Numbered from the stretch's first letter, positions 52,854 to 64,000 are shown. The stretch: 64,000 nt of DNA from Ligustrum vulgare (GCA_963555705.1 OY743172.1:25357446-25421445); one strand, 5' to 3'. The notes: generated by a model not told the origin, from the sequence alone. Numbers and translations are program-made.

Positions 52854-54419
52854 AATTTAATGGAAATTCTTGACATTTTTTCAAAAACATCAGGACTAAA
52901 AATAAATCTAGCTAAGAGTACAGTGGTGGGTTTAAATCTAATGGAAGAGAGAATTGAACACATAGCAAAAAATTGGGGTTGTGTTAAGGGTGTGTGGCCA
53001 CTAAATTACCTCGGATTACCATTAGGGGGAATTCAAATTCCTATTCCTTTTGGAACCCAGTGATAGAAAGAATTGCTAAAAGACTAGAAGGGTGGCATAA
53101 ATGTTGTTTGTCACGTGGTGGGAACTTATTCTTCTCCAATCGATACTGGGAAGTATTCCCACATATTGTATGTCAATCTTCAAAATGCCTAAGAAGGTGA
53201 TCAAGAAAATGATGAGAGATTTTTTTTGGGAAGGTCAGGGAGAGAATCACAGTGACCATCTAGTCAAATGGGAATCGTGTCGAAACCAAAACAATATGGT
53301 GGTTTGGGAATTGGAAATTTAGAATTGAAAAACATGGCCTTATTAGGGAAATGGTTATGGCGGTTCCCCAAAGAATCGGAATCACTTTGGCACTCCATCA
53401 TTCTTAGTAGGTATGACTTTCACTCTAATGGATGGGATGCAAATACTGGAATGAACTCCACCCTTCGGGCACCATGGAAATCAATTGCGAGAGTTCGGGA
53501 TAAATTTATGGAAAACATCAAATTTGTAGCTGGTAAATGTGATAAAATTCGGTTTTGGCTTGATAAATGGATAAGTGAACAATCGTTTCAAGAGGCATTC
53601 CCTAGAATTTTTCGCCTATCAAACAACAAAAGTGCTCTCATTTGTGATATTGTTTCCTTTTCATTAGCTTCTAATCCAGTCTGGAACTTAGTTTTTGCTA
53701 GAAACTTGAGTGATAGAGAAACTGATGAATTCACTTCCCTACTAAGTCTTCTTGAAAATATCCACATTGATACTTCTACACCTGATAAAAGATTATGGAA
53801 TGCCCATCCTTCAGGACAGTTTTCTTGCAAATCTTTTTTATAAACATCACTTCAACCATCACGTGACACCTTTTTTCCTCAATTTCAATTCATTTGGAAG
53901 AGTGTGGTACCCTCTAAGGTTAAATTTTTTGTTTGGTTGGCTTCCTTGGGAAAGGTGAATGCTTGTGTCTTGTTGCAATTGAAAATGCCATATTTGTACA
54001 TATCCCCCTCACATTGCATTATGTGTAAAAAGGTGGAGGAGAACATCGACCATATATTACTCCATTGTGCGAGTGCTAGAGACATGTGGTGCAGAATTTT
54101 GTGCTTATTTGGTGAAGTGACGGCATTACCAAGAAGATGAGCTGAAATGATAAGGATAAAATGTTCATTTGGGGGAAACAAAAAGGAAAAAAAGGCGATA
54201 TGGAAGCTGATTTTAATGACATCAGCTTGGACACTTTGGACAGAAAGAAATCGGAGGATTTTTGATAACATTGAAAGATCTTTGGATGATATTTGGGATA
54301 ATATTATTTTACTTACAGGACTATGGGCCAGAGTAACTGGAATTTTTAGTGATTTAGACAATTTTCTATTTCGATTGGATCCTAATAGTTCCTTATGTTC
54401 TATTGTAATGAATTGTTCT

Positions 54420-54576
54420 TGTTGTAATATATATATATATATATATATAGTTGTTTTATTATTGTAATAGATAGGGACTAAGTAGGCATAGTTTAATAGT
54501 TGAACTTTAGTTGAACTTTGTATATATTTCTTTTATGTTGGAATGGAGAAGATAGGATTGACCCTCAACATTGACA
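54420..54576 (+). repeat. 5' LTR of copia A
   Basis: 157 bp, TGTTGTAAT...TTGACA, with an (AT)n run near its start. Matches 63568-63720. Confidence 0.95.
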
Positions 54577-54588
54577 TGGTATCAGAGC
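54577..54588 (+). other. PBS of copia A (tRNA-iMet)
   Basis: TGGTATCAGAGC directly after the LTR. Confidence 0.95.
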
Positions 54589-55292
54589 TGGAGAGAGAGA
54601 GAGAAAAAAAAACCATAGCCGCTCCTGCCCAGCCTCTTCCTGGTACTGGTATCACCACCCCAGCGCTGTCGACGGCGGCGAGCTTCGACCCAACTCCTGG
54701 CGACCGACGACCTAGCTCCCGGCGACCGAAACCATTGCGCGATCCTAGGGTTTCTCCTGCACTGCGTGATTTCTCCTGCTTCCGCTGACTGCGCTCTACT
54801 TCTGCTCCTGCTTCCGGCGCGACTCAACTGCGCGCCTCCGGCATCATCTCCGGTCAACTCCGGCGAGAATCTTGCAGCTCAGTTTCCACATGCCGATTTT
54901 GAAGGGGTCGGATCTTTTGTAAGTCCTGGTTGTCCCGAAATTCTCGATCTTCCATTGAGCCAGTCTTGAAATCGTCTCCACCTTCGAGTCCGCCATTTCT
55001 ACACTGCGTGTATGTGTGTAAATTCTGCGTGTTTCAGTTTACAGGGGAGAGCGAATGTGAAGTCCACGCCTTACCTTGCCTTTTTTGTCTTGTATTTTAT
55101 ATCTGAGTTGAAATCATCTTTTCTCCCAGTTGTTTCCTGTTGGTTGGGTTGGTTAAGATAAATTGCATGTATTGTGGTTCTCCTGATTTCTTGCGGAATA
55201 TGTGGGTGATTTGTACTCAAAGGTGTTGGTGACTTGGTGCCTGGTAACTCAATTGCTGTTTGTGATTGGAAAATTTATAAACTCTTAGAAAT
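54589..55292 (+). other. Leader of copia A where gag should be
   Basis: It is GC-rich at first (CCGGCGACC words, 54650-54850) then AT-rich, with no open gag frame, no UBN2/Gag motif and no zinc knuckle. The protease frame starts at 55293. Gag has been deleted or replaced. Confidence 0.7.
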
Positions 55293-57587
55293 ATGGCTTC
55301 ACTAATCCATGTAGCACGATCATCTTCTGGGGAAGGTATTTTTGGATTGTCATCCACTTCTGTATCAGACTCTTGGGTGATAGATTCTGGAGCTACTGAT
55401 TACTTTACTTGTAATCCATCTACGTTTGATTCTTCGACTGTTTCACATATTAAGTCCGTCCAAGTGGCTAATGGGACTCCTGCCCAAGTTACTGGGGCCG
55501 GAAATATCTCATTCTCACCTACCTTATCTCTATCATCTGTCTTACTTGCACCTTCATTCTCTACCAATCTTTTGTCTATCAGTCAAATTACAAAGAGTCT
55601 AGATTGTTCTGTTATCTTCTCATCTTCTCATTGTGTCTTTCAGGACAATCAAACAAATATGACGATTGGCACTGGTAGAGAAAGCGGAGGATTGTATTTT
55701 CTGGAGGGGACAAAGAAGTTGCAAACAGAGGCTAGTCATGGTCTTCAAGTAGGTAGTAAATCATCCCCTAGAGATAGGATTCTATTGTGGCATTGTCGAT
55801 TAGGTCATCCTTCATTTTCTTATTTAGAACACTTGTTTCCAAACTTGTTTCAAAATATTCCCAGTGGTAGTATGCGGTGTGAACAATGCATTTTTGCCAA
55901 GAGTCATCGTGTACCTTTTAAAGTCAGTTTTAATAGAAGTTCTGTCCCCTTTACCCTTGTCCATACTGATGTCTGGGGCCCTTTTTCTACTCCATCTGCC
56001 TCATGTCATAAATATTTTGTTTCTTTTATTGATGATTGTATCAGAGTATGTTGAGTATACTTGCTAAAAACTAAGGGTGATGTAGTCAATGTCATTCCTC
56101 AATTCTTCAAAATGGTTGAGACACAATTTCATACACAAGTTAAGGTCTTCCATTCTGATAATGGTCGTGAGTTTGTGAACCAAACCCTTGCCCACTTCTT
56201 CATGACTCACGGGATTATTCACCAGACAACTTGTGCCTACACACCACAACAAAATGGCATAGCAGAGCGTAAGAACCGACATATTCTTAGAGGTGGCTCG
56301 GGTATTATGCTTTACTATGCGTGTTCCAAAACGTTTTTGGGCTGAAGCTGTGACAACTGCTGTCTTTCTCATTAATCGTATGCCTGCTCGCATAATTGAA
56401 TTCCAAACTCCTCTAAGGATGTTGTCACGTTTTCACTCTATTCCCTCTGCCTTAAATATTTGTCCCAAGATTTTTGGTTGTGTGTGTTATGTCCATGTGC
56501 ACTCACATCTCAGAGATAAACTCGATCCTCGAGTCTTGAAATGTGTTTTTCTTGGCTATTCTAGCTCCCAAAAGGGCTACAAATGCTTTCATCCTTCTAC
56601 AGGAAAATACTATATCTCTATGGACGTCGAATTTTGTGAATCTGAATCTTTTTTCTCTGATGATGTGTCGTTGGTTCCTCTTCAGGGGGAGATTAGTAGT
56701 AAAGAAGAGGAACAAATATGGTTAGAAGAAAAGAAAGTATGGATTTCAGGGGGAAAGGAGGAGGTTGAAAGTGATAGATCACCTAGGTTGTTCCAAAAGT
56801 GTTATACTAGGAGAAACCTAGATACTACCTGTACTCCAGCGCCTGTCGCCGAAGATACTTCTCAACACCCTCCTGACTACGACAATCCTTCTGTTGATAC
56901 TACGGTGCCATCGGACTCTTTTGCAATTGAAAATGAGGTACATTCTCCTTCTTTACCTACTATTCCCATTTCTGATTCCAACCCTGCACCTTTAGACACT
57001 GTTGATGTGCATAGTAGGAGATATCCTCTTCGGAACCGTAACCCACCTGATAGGTTGGGTATCTCAAAGTCTAATTCTAATGCCATCTTTCCGATCTCAG
57101 ATTATATCTCTCATCATCGTTTATCTAAGACTAACATGGCATTTGCCCTTCAACTATCTTCCGTGTCTATTCCCAATCTCTTTCAGGAAGCTCTTGATCA
57201 ACCTAAGTGGAAATCTGCTATGGTAGAAGAAATGAACGCTCTCCAAAAGAACTCTACTTGGGAGATGGTTTATTTGCCACCGGGAAAAAGGACAGTAGGG
57301 TGTAAATGGGTGTACTCATTGAAATACAAATCTGATGGGACCGTTGACAGGTATAAAGCGAGACTGGTTGCTAAAGGTTACACACAGACCTATGGGATTG
57401 ATTACCAGGAGACTTTTGCTCCGGTAGCCAAGATGAACACAGTTAGAGTCATAATATCATTAGCAGTCAATCATGACTGGCCACTGAGGCAATTTGATGT
57501 AAAAAATGCATTCCTTCATGGTGATTTGATAGAAGAAGTGTATATGGATCCACCACCCGGTTTTACTCCTCCAGGGAGTAAGGTATG

Positions 57588-57734
57588 TGTTGAAATGTAT
57601 ATACCAATATGATAGTCTAGAATAGTTAGGGACTAGTTAGTAAAGTATGTACAGTTTGTAGATCTATTTTATACTACTCTCTTGTACCAATTTGAAAATC
57701 AGGAAAACAATGTATCTCTCTTCTTCCAATTACA
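57588..57734 (+). repeat. 5' LTR of copia B
   Basis: 147 bp, TGTTGAAATG...CCAATTACA. Confidence 0.96.
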
Positions 57735-57746
57735 TGGTATCAGAGC
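57735..57746 (+). other. PBS of copia B (tRNA-iMet)
   Basis: TGGTATCAGAGC directly after the LTR. Confidence 0.95.
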
Positions 57747-57950
57747 GACAGTAAACCCTAGCCCACTGTTTTTGTGTCTGACCCGGCCTTGACTCGGCCT
57801 ATTCCGGTGCCGGCGACTCCGCCGGCGACTACATAGGAGGCCGACGACCTCCTTCGTCTGGGCAACCCGTTCGGTGATTTTTCAGACCTGCGCGAGTCTG
57901 TATGGCGCGGTTACTCGCGATTCCAGTCGGCTACCAGACCATTCCGGGGT

Positions 57951-58005
57951 ATTCCGACGCCGACCCGGCCATTCCGACGCCGACCCGGCCATTTCGACGC
58001 GTTTT
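57951..58005. repeat. 20-bp tandem repeat in copia B leader
   Basis: The unit ATTCCGACGCCGACCCGGCC occurs twice with a partial third copy, in a GC-rich leader. Confidence 0.9.
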
Positions 58006-58157
58006 CCGGTCTGGAGCTTCGGTTTTTTAACTTGGGCTCGCCTGAAACTACGGTTTGAGCTTGTTTTCTGCCCTTCAAGTGCTCTAAAACTTCAACATTT
58101 CTTGGTATTTCAGCTTTGTACCTCTGGGCCCTCTTTCTGCTCATACTGGAGACTATT

Positions 58158-58868
58158 ATGGGTGAAAATAAAATTTTTTGTGTGACTGATATGATTCCAG
58201 TGATGTCAAAAATCACGGACCATAAACTTAATGGGTCTAATTATATTGCTTGGAGTAAGACTGTTCGAGTATATCTTCGTAGTATAGAAAAAGATAATCA
58301 TCTCACCGAGGACCCACCTACTGATGATACGAAACAGACTTGGTTGCGAGATGATGCTCGAATATTTTTGCAACTTCGAAATTCTATTGATAGTGAATTA
58401 ATTAATTTGGTTGATCACTGTGAGTATGTTAAAGAACTGGTGGATTATCTGGATTCTATGTACTCCGGAAAGGGGAATATCTCTCGTATTTATGACGTTT
58501 ATGACGTGTGTAAAGATTTTTATCGCGCTACACAGCAAGATCAAACTCTTACCGCCTATCTTATGAACTTCAAAAGGACGTATGAAGAACTCAATGTCTT
58601 GCTGCCATATAGTTCAGATGTGAAAACTCAACAAAAACAACGAGAACAAATGGCTGTGATGAGTTTTTTGGCAGGCCTTCGTCCAGAGTTTGACGCTGTT
58701 AAATCTCAGATTCTCTCCAGCCCTGAGATTTCGTTTTTGCAAGAAACTTTTACGAGGATACTTCGCACTGAAAGTAGTGTGTCTGGTACTCCATCACAGT
58801 CTAATAGTGCTCTTATCAGTCGTACAAGTGTATATGAACATGGTCGTTCATCTAATAGACGAGGGGGG
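58158..58868 (+). pseudogene. copia B gag, shifted near its end
   Basis: The Met at 58158 (MGENKIFCVTDM) is the likely start. The Gag domain is visible: KLNGSNYIAWSKTVRVYL, then DDARIFLQLRNSIDSELI, then LTAYLMNFKRTYEELNVLLP and MSFLAGLRPEF. A run of six G at 58863-58868 puts the downstream zinc knuckle (CYYCHEPGHTKRAC, about 58940-58985) and protease in another frame, consistent with loss of one G. If real, the break removes the knuckle from Gag and uncouples pol. Confidence 0.88.
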
Positions 58869-61800
58869 CTGCGAACAGTCGTGATCATCGGACCCAGACT
58901 AATAGTCGTGATTATCGGACTCAGGAGTTAGGGGGAGTTGTATGCTATTATTGTCATGAACCGGGCCATACCAAGCGGGCTTGCAGAAAGCTTCAGATTC
59001 ACAATCAAAGAAGTCAGTCAGCTCATATTGCCTCCATTGATACTATACCGAGCACCTCTTCTGGGAAGACAGTTACAGTATCTGCAGAGGAGTTTGCAAA
59101 ATTTTCTCAATATCAGGAAGCATTAAGGTCTTCATCTCATCCTATCACCGCAATTGCTGAGTCAGGTAAACCAACTACGTGTCTTATTTCATCATCTTCC
59201 AAATGGGTCATTGATTCTGGTGCCACAGATCATATGACAGGTAATCCTACTCTCTTCTCCACCTATCAGCCACACACATCATCTACGAATGTTACCTTAG
59301 CTGATGGTTCTACGTCCTGTGTTCTGGGATCTGGCACTATTAATCTACCCCCTTCCCTTTCCCTGTCGTCTGTTTTAAATCTTCCCCAATTCTCCTTTAA
59401 TTTAATTTCTGTGAGCAAAATCACTCGTGCTCTAAATTGTTGTATCTCATTCTTTCCTGATCACTGTCTATTTCAGGATCTTACGACGAAGAAGATTATT
59501 GGTAGAGGGCATGAATCAGGGGGTCTATATGTCTTGGATACTTCGGTGCCACGATCTTTTGCTTGTTTCAGTGCCTTAACCCCCTTTCAAGCTCATTGCA
59601 AATTGGGACATCCCTCTCTACCGTTACTGAAGAAACTATGTCCCCAGTTCCACAATGTATCATCCTTGGATTGTGAGTCCTGTCAATTTGCCAAGCATCA
59701 TCGTCTGTCCTCAGTTCCCCGAGTCAATAAAAGGGCCAATCTTCCTTTTGAATTAGTCCATTCTGATGTTTGGGGTCCATGTCCTGTTTTGTCTAAAACT
59801 GGGTTCAGATATTTTGTCACTTTTGTCGATGATTACTCTCGTGTAACTTGGCTTTATTTAATGAAAAATCGTTCAGAGTTATTTTCTCATTTTACTGCTT
59901 TTTTGCTGAAATTAAAACACAATTTAATGTCTCTGTTCTTACATTGCGATCTGATAATGCCAAAGAGTACTTCTCTCAGTCTTTTCAGACTTACATGATT
60001 CAAAATGGCATTCTTCATCAATCCTCATGTGTTGATATACCTTCTCAAAATGGGGTGGCTGAAAGAAAGAATAGACATCTTCTTGAGACAGCAAGAGCAC
60101 TTTTGTTCCAGATGCAAGTTCCTAAACCATTTTGTGCTGATGCGGTATCCACTGCTTGTTTTTTGATTAATCGCATGCCTTCATCTATCCTTCATGGTGA
60201 GATTCCTTATAGTACCCTTTTTCCTAACAAATCTTTGTTTCCTCTTGAACCCCGCATATTTGGTAGTACTTGTTTTGTTCGTGATGTCAGTCCACATATT
60301 ACCAAATTAGACCCAAAATCACTCAAGTGTATCTTTCTGGGGTACTCTCGTCTTCAAAAGGGTTATAGATGTTACTACCCTAGTCTCCACAAGTATCTTG
60401 TGTCTGCTGATGTTACCTTCTTAGAAAACACTCCATTCTTTTCCCCATCTCCCACTTCTTCCCCCCAGGAGGAGGATGATTTGTTACTTTATACTATCAC
60501 ATATTCATCACCTGCTATGCCTACTCCTGCTAATACGACACGACCACCTATTCAACAAGTATATTCCAGACGGCGTGAACCTCTTACTACATGTCCCGTG
60601 CCAGTATCTTCTCCGTCAACGGATCCAAACTCCAGTAATATTGATCTCCCTATTGCCCTTAGAAAAGGTAAACGTCAATGCTCCTATCCTATTTCATCTT
60701 TTGTCTCTTATGATCACTTGTTTTCTACTACTTCTTTTATTGCATCCCTTAACTCTGTATCCCTTCCGAAAACTGTTCACGTTGCCTTGTCCCATCCTGA
60801 TTGGCGTGCTGCAATGATAGAGGAGATGAATGCCTTGGATGCTAATGGTACTTGGGACTTAGTACATCTACCTGCAGGTGGAAAGGCTATTGGATGTAAA
60901 TGGGTATTTGCTGTTAAAGTTCATCCTGATGGATCTGTGGCTAGACTTAAGGCTCGTCTTGTGGCTAAAGGGTATGCTCAAACCTATGGAGTGGATTATT
61001 CTGACACGTTTTCCCCTGTTGCTAAACTGACATCTGTTCGCTTATTCTTATCTTTGGCGGCTACTCATGATTGGCCAGTCCATCAATTAGATATCAAAAA
61101 TGCATTTCTCCATGGTGATCTACAGGAAGAGGTCTATATGGAGCAACCACCTGGTTTTGTTGCTCAGGGGGAGTCTGATAAGGTCTGTTATCTTCGGAAG
61201 TCACTATATGGGCTAAAACAGAGCCCTCGTGCGTGGTTTGGAAAATTCAGTCAGGCAGTTGAAAAGTTTGGGCTAAAAAAGAGCAAGTCCGATCACTCGG
61301 TATTTTATAGACAATCTGAATCTGGCATAATTCTCTTAGTTGTGTATGTTGATGATATTGTGATTACAGGGAATGATAATATTGGTATATCATCTCTTAA
61401 GTCTTTCTTCCATACTCAATTTCACACAAAAGACTTGGGGTCATTAAAATATTTCTTGGGAGTGGAAGTAACAAGGAACAAGAAAGGCATCTTTTTATCC
61501 CAGAGAAAATATGTACTTGACTTATTAACCGAGACAGGAAAATCGGGAGCTAAGCCTTGCAGTGCACCAATGATTCCTAATTCTCAACTTACAAAAGATG
61601 GTGACTTATTTGAAGATTCTGAAAAATATAGAAGACTGGTTGGGAAGTTAAATTATCTCACCGTGACTCGTTCTGATATTGCATATCCTGTCAGTATTTT
61701 AAGTCAATTCATGTCATCTCCAACAGTTCATCACTGGGCAGCGTTAGAGAAAATTCTGTGTTATTTAAAGGGAGCTCCTGGACGGGGTATACTGTATGCA

Positions 61801-62287
61801 AATCATGGGCATAATGACATCGAGTGTTTCTCAGATGCAGATTGGGCATGTTCCAAAATAGATAGAAGATCCACTACAGGTTATTGTGTATTTGTTGGAG
61901 GAAATCTGGTTTCATGGAAGAGTAAGAAGCAGAATGTTGTGTCCCGCTCAAGTGCAGAATCTGAATATAGAGCCATGGCACAATCAGTATGTGAAATAAC
62001 GTGGATACATCAGCTCTTGAGTGAAGTTGGTTTTAAGGTACCAGTACCAGCAACATTGTGGTGTGATAATCAAGCTGCTCTTCATATTGCTTCTAATCCT
62101 GTGTTTCATGAACGAACCAAGCATATTGAGATAGACTGTCATTTTGTCCGTGAGAAAGTTCAACAAAATTCGATATGTGAAGACTGGAGAACAATTAGGA
62201 AATATCTTTACAAAAGCTCTTAATGGAGTTCGAATCAATCATATTTGTAACAAGTTGGGCATGATTAACATCTATGCTCCAACTTGA
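58869..62287 (+). pseudogene. copia B zinc knuckle and pol, two further frame breaks
   Basis: In order: CCHC knuckle (about 58940), protease VIDSGATDHM (59210), integrase with HCKLGHP...CESCQFAKHH (59593-59703) and VHSDVWGPC...FVDDYS. A break in a run of six T (59899-59904) moves the remaining integrase (AERKNRHLL), reverse transcriptase ([36 protein letters not shown]) and RNase H (FSDADWACSKIDRRSTTGYC, SSAESEYRAMA) to the frame open from 59848. A third break near 62162-62168 precedes the C-terminal end, which then reads to a stop at 62285-62287. Catalytic residues are otherwise retained, so the decay is recent or partly a sequencing artefact. Confidence 0.88.
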
Positions 62288-62294
62288 GGGGGAG

Positions 62295-62441
62295 TGTTGA
62301 AATGTATATACCAATATGATAGTCTAGAATAGTTAGGGACTAGTTAGTAAAGTATGTATAGTTTGTAGATCTATTTTATACTACTCTCTTGTACCAATTT
62401 GAAAATCAAGAAAACAATGTATCTCTCTTCTTCCAATTACA
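62295..62441 (+). repeat. 3' LTR of copia B
   Basis: 147 bp, two substitutions relative to the 5' LTR. Confidence 0.96.
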
Positions 62442-63567
62442 GTATGTAAATTAAAGAAAGCTTTATATGGGCTAAAACAATTACCGAGGGCGTGGTTTGG
62501 AAGGTTGAGTTGTTCAATGAAGAGGTATGGCTTTAAACAGGCATTAGCTGATCACACCCTATTTTATAAAAGAGAGGGTCATGATGTTACTTTACTTATT
62601 GTTTATGTGGATGATATGATTGTTACTGGTAGTAACCCCTGTGAAATTGAAAAACTTCGGATTCACCTAACAAAGGAGTTTGAAATGAAAGATTTGGGTG
62701 TTCTAAAGTATTTCCTGGGCATTGAGGTATCAAGATCCAAGCAAGGACTTATTCTTTCTCAACGTAAGTATGCTCTTGATCTTCTAGCAGAAACTGGTAT
62801 GTCTGCTTGTGCCCCGGTTGATACACCTATTGAGGTGAACCATGGTCTGTCTATCTATCCTGATCAGATTCCTACAAATAAAGAGAGATATCAGCGCTTG
62901 GTAGGGAAACTGATCTATTTAACTCACACAAGACCTGATTTATCATATGTGGTGAGTGTTGTGAGCCAGTTCATGCATAATCCAAGTGATCAACACATGG
63001 GTGCAGTTATTCGAATTTTGGCGTATTTGAAGTCCTCTCCTGGCAAGGGCATCTTGTATACTAAAGGGGAGCATTTGGATATTGTAGGTTACACGGATTC
63101 TGATTTTGCCACATCAAGATTGCATAGGAAATCTACATCAGGATACGTATCATTTGTTGGAGGAAATCTTGTTACTTGGAGAAGTAAGAAACAAAATGTG
63201 GTGTCACTGTCCAGTGCGGAGGCAGAATATCGTGCTTTGCATCATGCAACTACCGAACTTTCATGGCTAAAAATTCTTCTTAGTGAACTTGGTTTTGGTC
63301 CAAACAAACCCATGTTACTCTTTTGTGACAACACGGCAGCTATAGAGATAGCTAACAATCCAGTACAACATGACCGAACGAAGCATGTTGAGCTTGACAG
63401 GAATTACATTAAAGACAATCTGAACTCTGAAAATATAGAAATTCCGTACATTAAGAGTGCTGACCAACTAGCTGACGTAATGACTCATGGAGTTGCTAGT
63501 GGTCCATTTTATACTTCTATATCCAAGTTGGGCATGTGTGATATCTATGCACCAACTTGAGGGGGAG

Positions 63568-63720
63568 TGTTGTAATATATATATATATATATAGTTGTTT
63601 TATTATTGTAATAGATAGGGACTAAGTAGGCATAGTTTAATAGTTGAACTTTAGTTGAACTTTGTATATATTTCTTTTATGTTGGAATGGAGAAGATAGG
63701 ATTGACCCTCAACATTGACA
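63568..63720 (+). repeat. 3' LTR of copia A
   Basis: 153 bp, shorter than the 5' LTR only in its AT run. Confidence 0.95.
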
Positions 63721-63860
63721 GTTCTTAAATCTGTTATTTAACCTTGTGAAGCTTCACAAGTTTTAATTGTCACTTTTAGTGGATGTTTTGTCCACAAACA
63801 CATTTGTAACGTCATTCTCATCCTCTTTAATAAAAGTTTTGTTTCTTATATAAAAAAAAA

Positions 63861-64000
63861 GGGTGGGTTTCCAATTATTATTTCTGTGACTAATTGATTT
63901 TAATGCATTTATTAGTGCCTAGATTTTGAAGGCAACATAGTCGATAGATAATGCAATCAGGGAAAAAGAGATTATCATTTTTTTTCCAGGGAACTGTAGC
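63861..64000 (+). other. Intron 4 continuing to window end
   Basis: After the LINE A-tail there is ordinary AT-rich intron sequence. An acceptor-like TTTTTCCAG occurs at about 63985, but the bases after it do not fit the next syndetin exon. Confidence 0.5.

Larger units (their letters stand above)
57588..62441 (+). mobile_element. Ty1/copia element B, nested in A
   Basis: LTRs of 147 bp (57588-57734 and 62295-62441) differ at two positions by eye. A target duplication GTATG lies at 57583-57587 and 62442-62446. PBS is at 57735-57746 and the purine tract GAGGGGGAG at 62286-62294. The element is 4,854 bp with gag, protease, integrase, reverse transcriptase and RNase H in the copia order. It is complete except for three frame breaks. 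Short LTRs suggest an Ale/Retrofit-like lineage (tentative). Confidence 0.95.
55293..63560 (+). pseudogene. copia A polyprotein (protease-integrase-RT-RNase H), broken
   Basis: The retropepsin motif VIDSGATDYF is near residue 30 of the first segment. Integrase zinc residues (HCRLGHP...CEQCIFAKSH) and the first catalytic region (VHTDVWGPF...FVSFIDD) follow. A TGA at 56052-56054 replaces the Trp codon expected there. A one-base insertion near 56288 shifts the frame just after AERKNRHIL. The polyprotein then continues to reverse transcriptase ([24 protein letters not shown]) until element B interrupts it at 57588. After the GTATG duplication it resumes at 62447 with KKALYGLKQ, VYVDDMIVTG (catalytic), RNase H (SSAEAEYRALHHA) and the stop at 63558-63560. 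Two lesions plus an insertion make it non-functional. Confidence 0.92.
54420..63720 (+). mobile_element. Ty1/copia element A (gag-less), host of element B
   Basis: LTRs lie at 54420-54576 and 63568-63720, flanked by the 5-bp target duplication GTTCT (54415-54419 and 63721-63725). PBS is at 54577-54588 and the purine tract GAGGGGGAG at 63559-63567. LTRs differ only in AT-repeat length. Without element B it would be about 4.4 kb. Protease, integrase, reverse transcriptase and RNase H are recognisable, but gag is absent and pol is broken. Confidence 0.93.
52306..63860 (+). pseudogene. 5'-truncated L1 LINE, split by SINE and copia insertions
   Basis: Coding similarity starts inside the reverse transcriptase (WEFLDYVLEKKGFGERW near 52315) and continues through the catalytic box, here FGDD, NYLGLPLGG (53000s) and the zf-RVT domain (VPSKVKFFVWLASLGKV, C-x2-C...H-x4-C; 53905-54070) to about 54400. 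The 3' UTR and A-tail (AATAAAAG, then A9 at 63852-63860) lie beyond the copia insertion. In-frame stops (for example at WI*GC near 52376) and frameshifts show that it is dead. A SINE (52652-52853) and copia A (54420-63720) interrupt it. It is sense to the host gene in intron 4. Confidence 0.85.

Noticed and set aside
63980..64000. Acceptor-like TTTTTCCAG at the window end as syndetin exon 5
   Set aside because: The bases after it do not encode the residues expected after MENYEEM in this family.

Overview
The window is nuclear DNA from a flowering plant, most likely a dicot. The evidence is AT-rich sequence with GT-AG introns, plant gene families (UDP-apiose/UDP-xylose synthase, a syndetin/VPS50-like gene, core alpha-1,3-fucosyltransferase and OSCA relics), and a dense layer of plant retrotransposons (Ty1/copia, Ty3/gypsy, L1 LINEs, tRNA-derived SINEs) and DNA transposons. 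All family assignments come from reading translated sequence; no database was searched.

Only two host genes look functional. (1) An AXS gene lies on the minus strand at 11135-15006, with nine coding exons that join into an uninterrupted 390-aa protein. (2) A syndetin-like gene lies on the plus strand; its first four coding exons (32399-32635, 36941-37108, 37962-38036, 49447-49525) are here and the rest lies beyond the window. Its introns are very large because of inserted elements: intron 3 (11.4 kb) holds an intact TR-GAG-type element and a full-length LINE, and intron 4 (at least 14.5 kb) holds a broken LINE, a SINE and two nested copia elements.

Layout. 1-4520: minus-strand, non-autonomous, chimeric Ty3/gypsy-like element whose right LTR abuts a copia 3' relic (4521-about 5310). 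5310-8517: AT-rich DNA with a degenerate GGTCACAA array and a GGGGAT-rich MITE-like segment. 8527-10344: palindromic foldback Mutator-like element with a perfect 9-bp target duplication, sitting in a Helitron-like 3' end (to about 10567). 11135-15006: AXS. About 15.2-24 kb: LTR and Tat-type gypsy debris, one integrase relic being split by a MITE. 24.68-26.2 kb: a second copy of the Helitron-like end in inverse orientation, with an OSCA/CSC1 first-exon relic upstream. 27.95-28.67 kb: G-rich satellite. 29.9-30.9 kb: fucosyltransferase relic plus an unidentified open segment. 32.4 kb to the end: syndetin-like gene and its intronic elements.

Insertion order can be read from target duplications: LINE relic, then copia A (GTTCT), then copia B (GTATG) inside A; LINE relic, then SINE; Helitron-like DNA, then MULE. 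The most interesting signals are a three-hairpin array conserved between two diverged gypsy LTRs, the foldback MULE, the TR-GAG element with apparently identical LTRs, a patchwork of templated filler DNA in an AXS intron that includes a 21-bp copy of AXS exon 1, and the gene relics beside Helitron-like sequence. I found no convincing undescribed multi-gene system.
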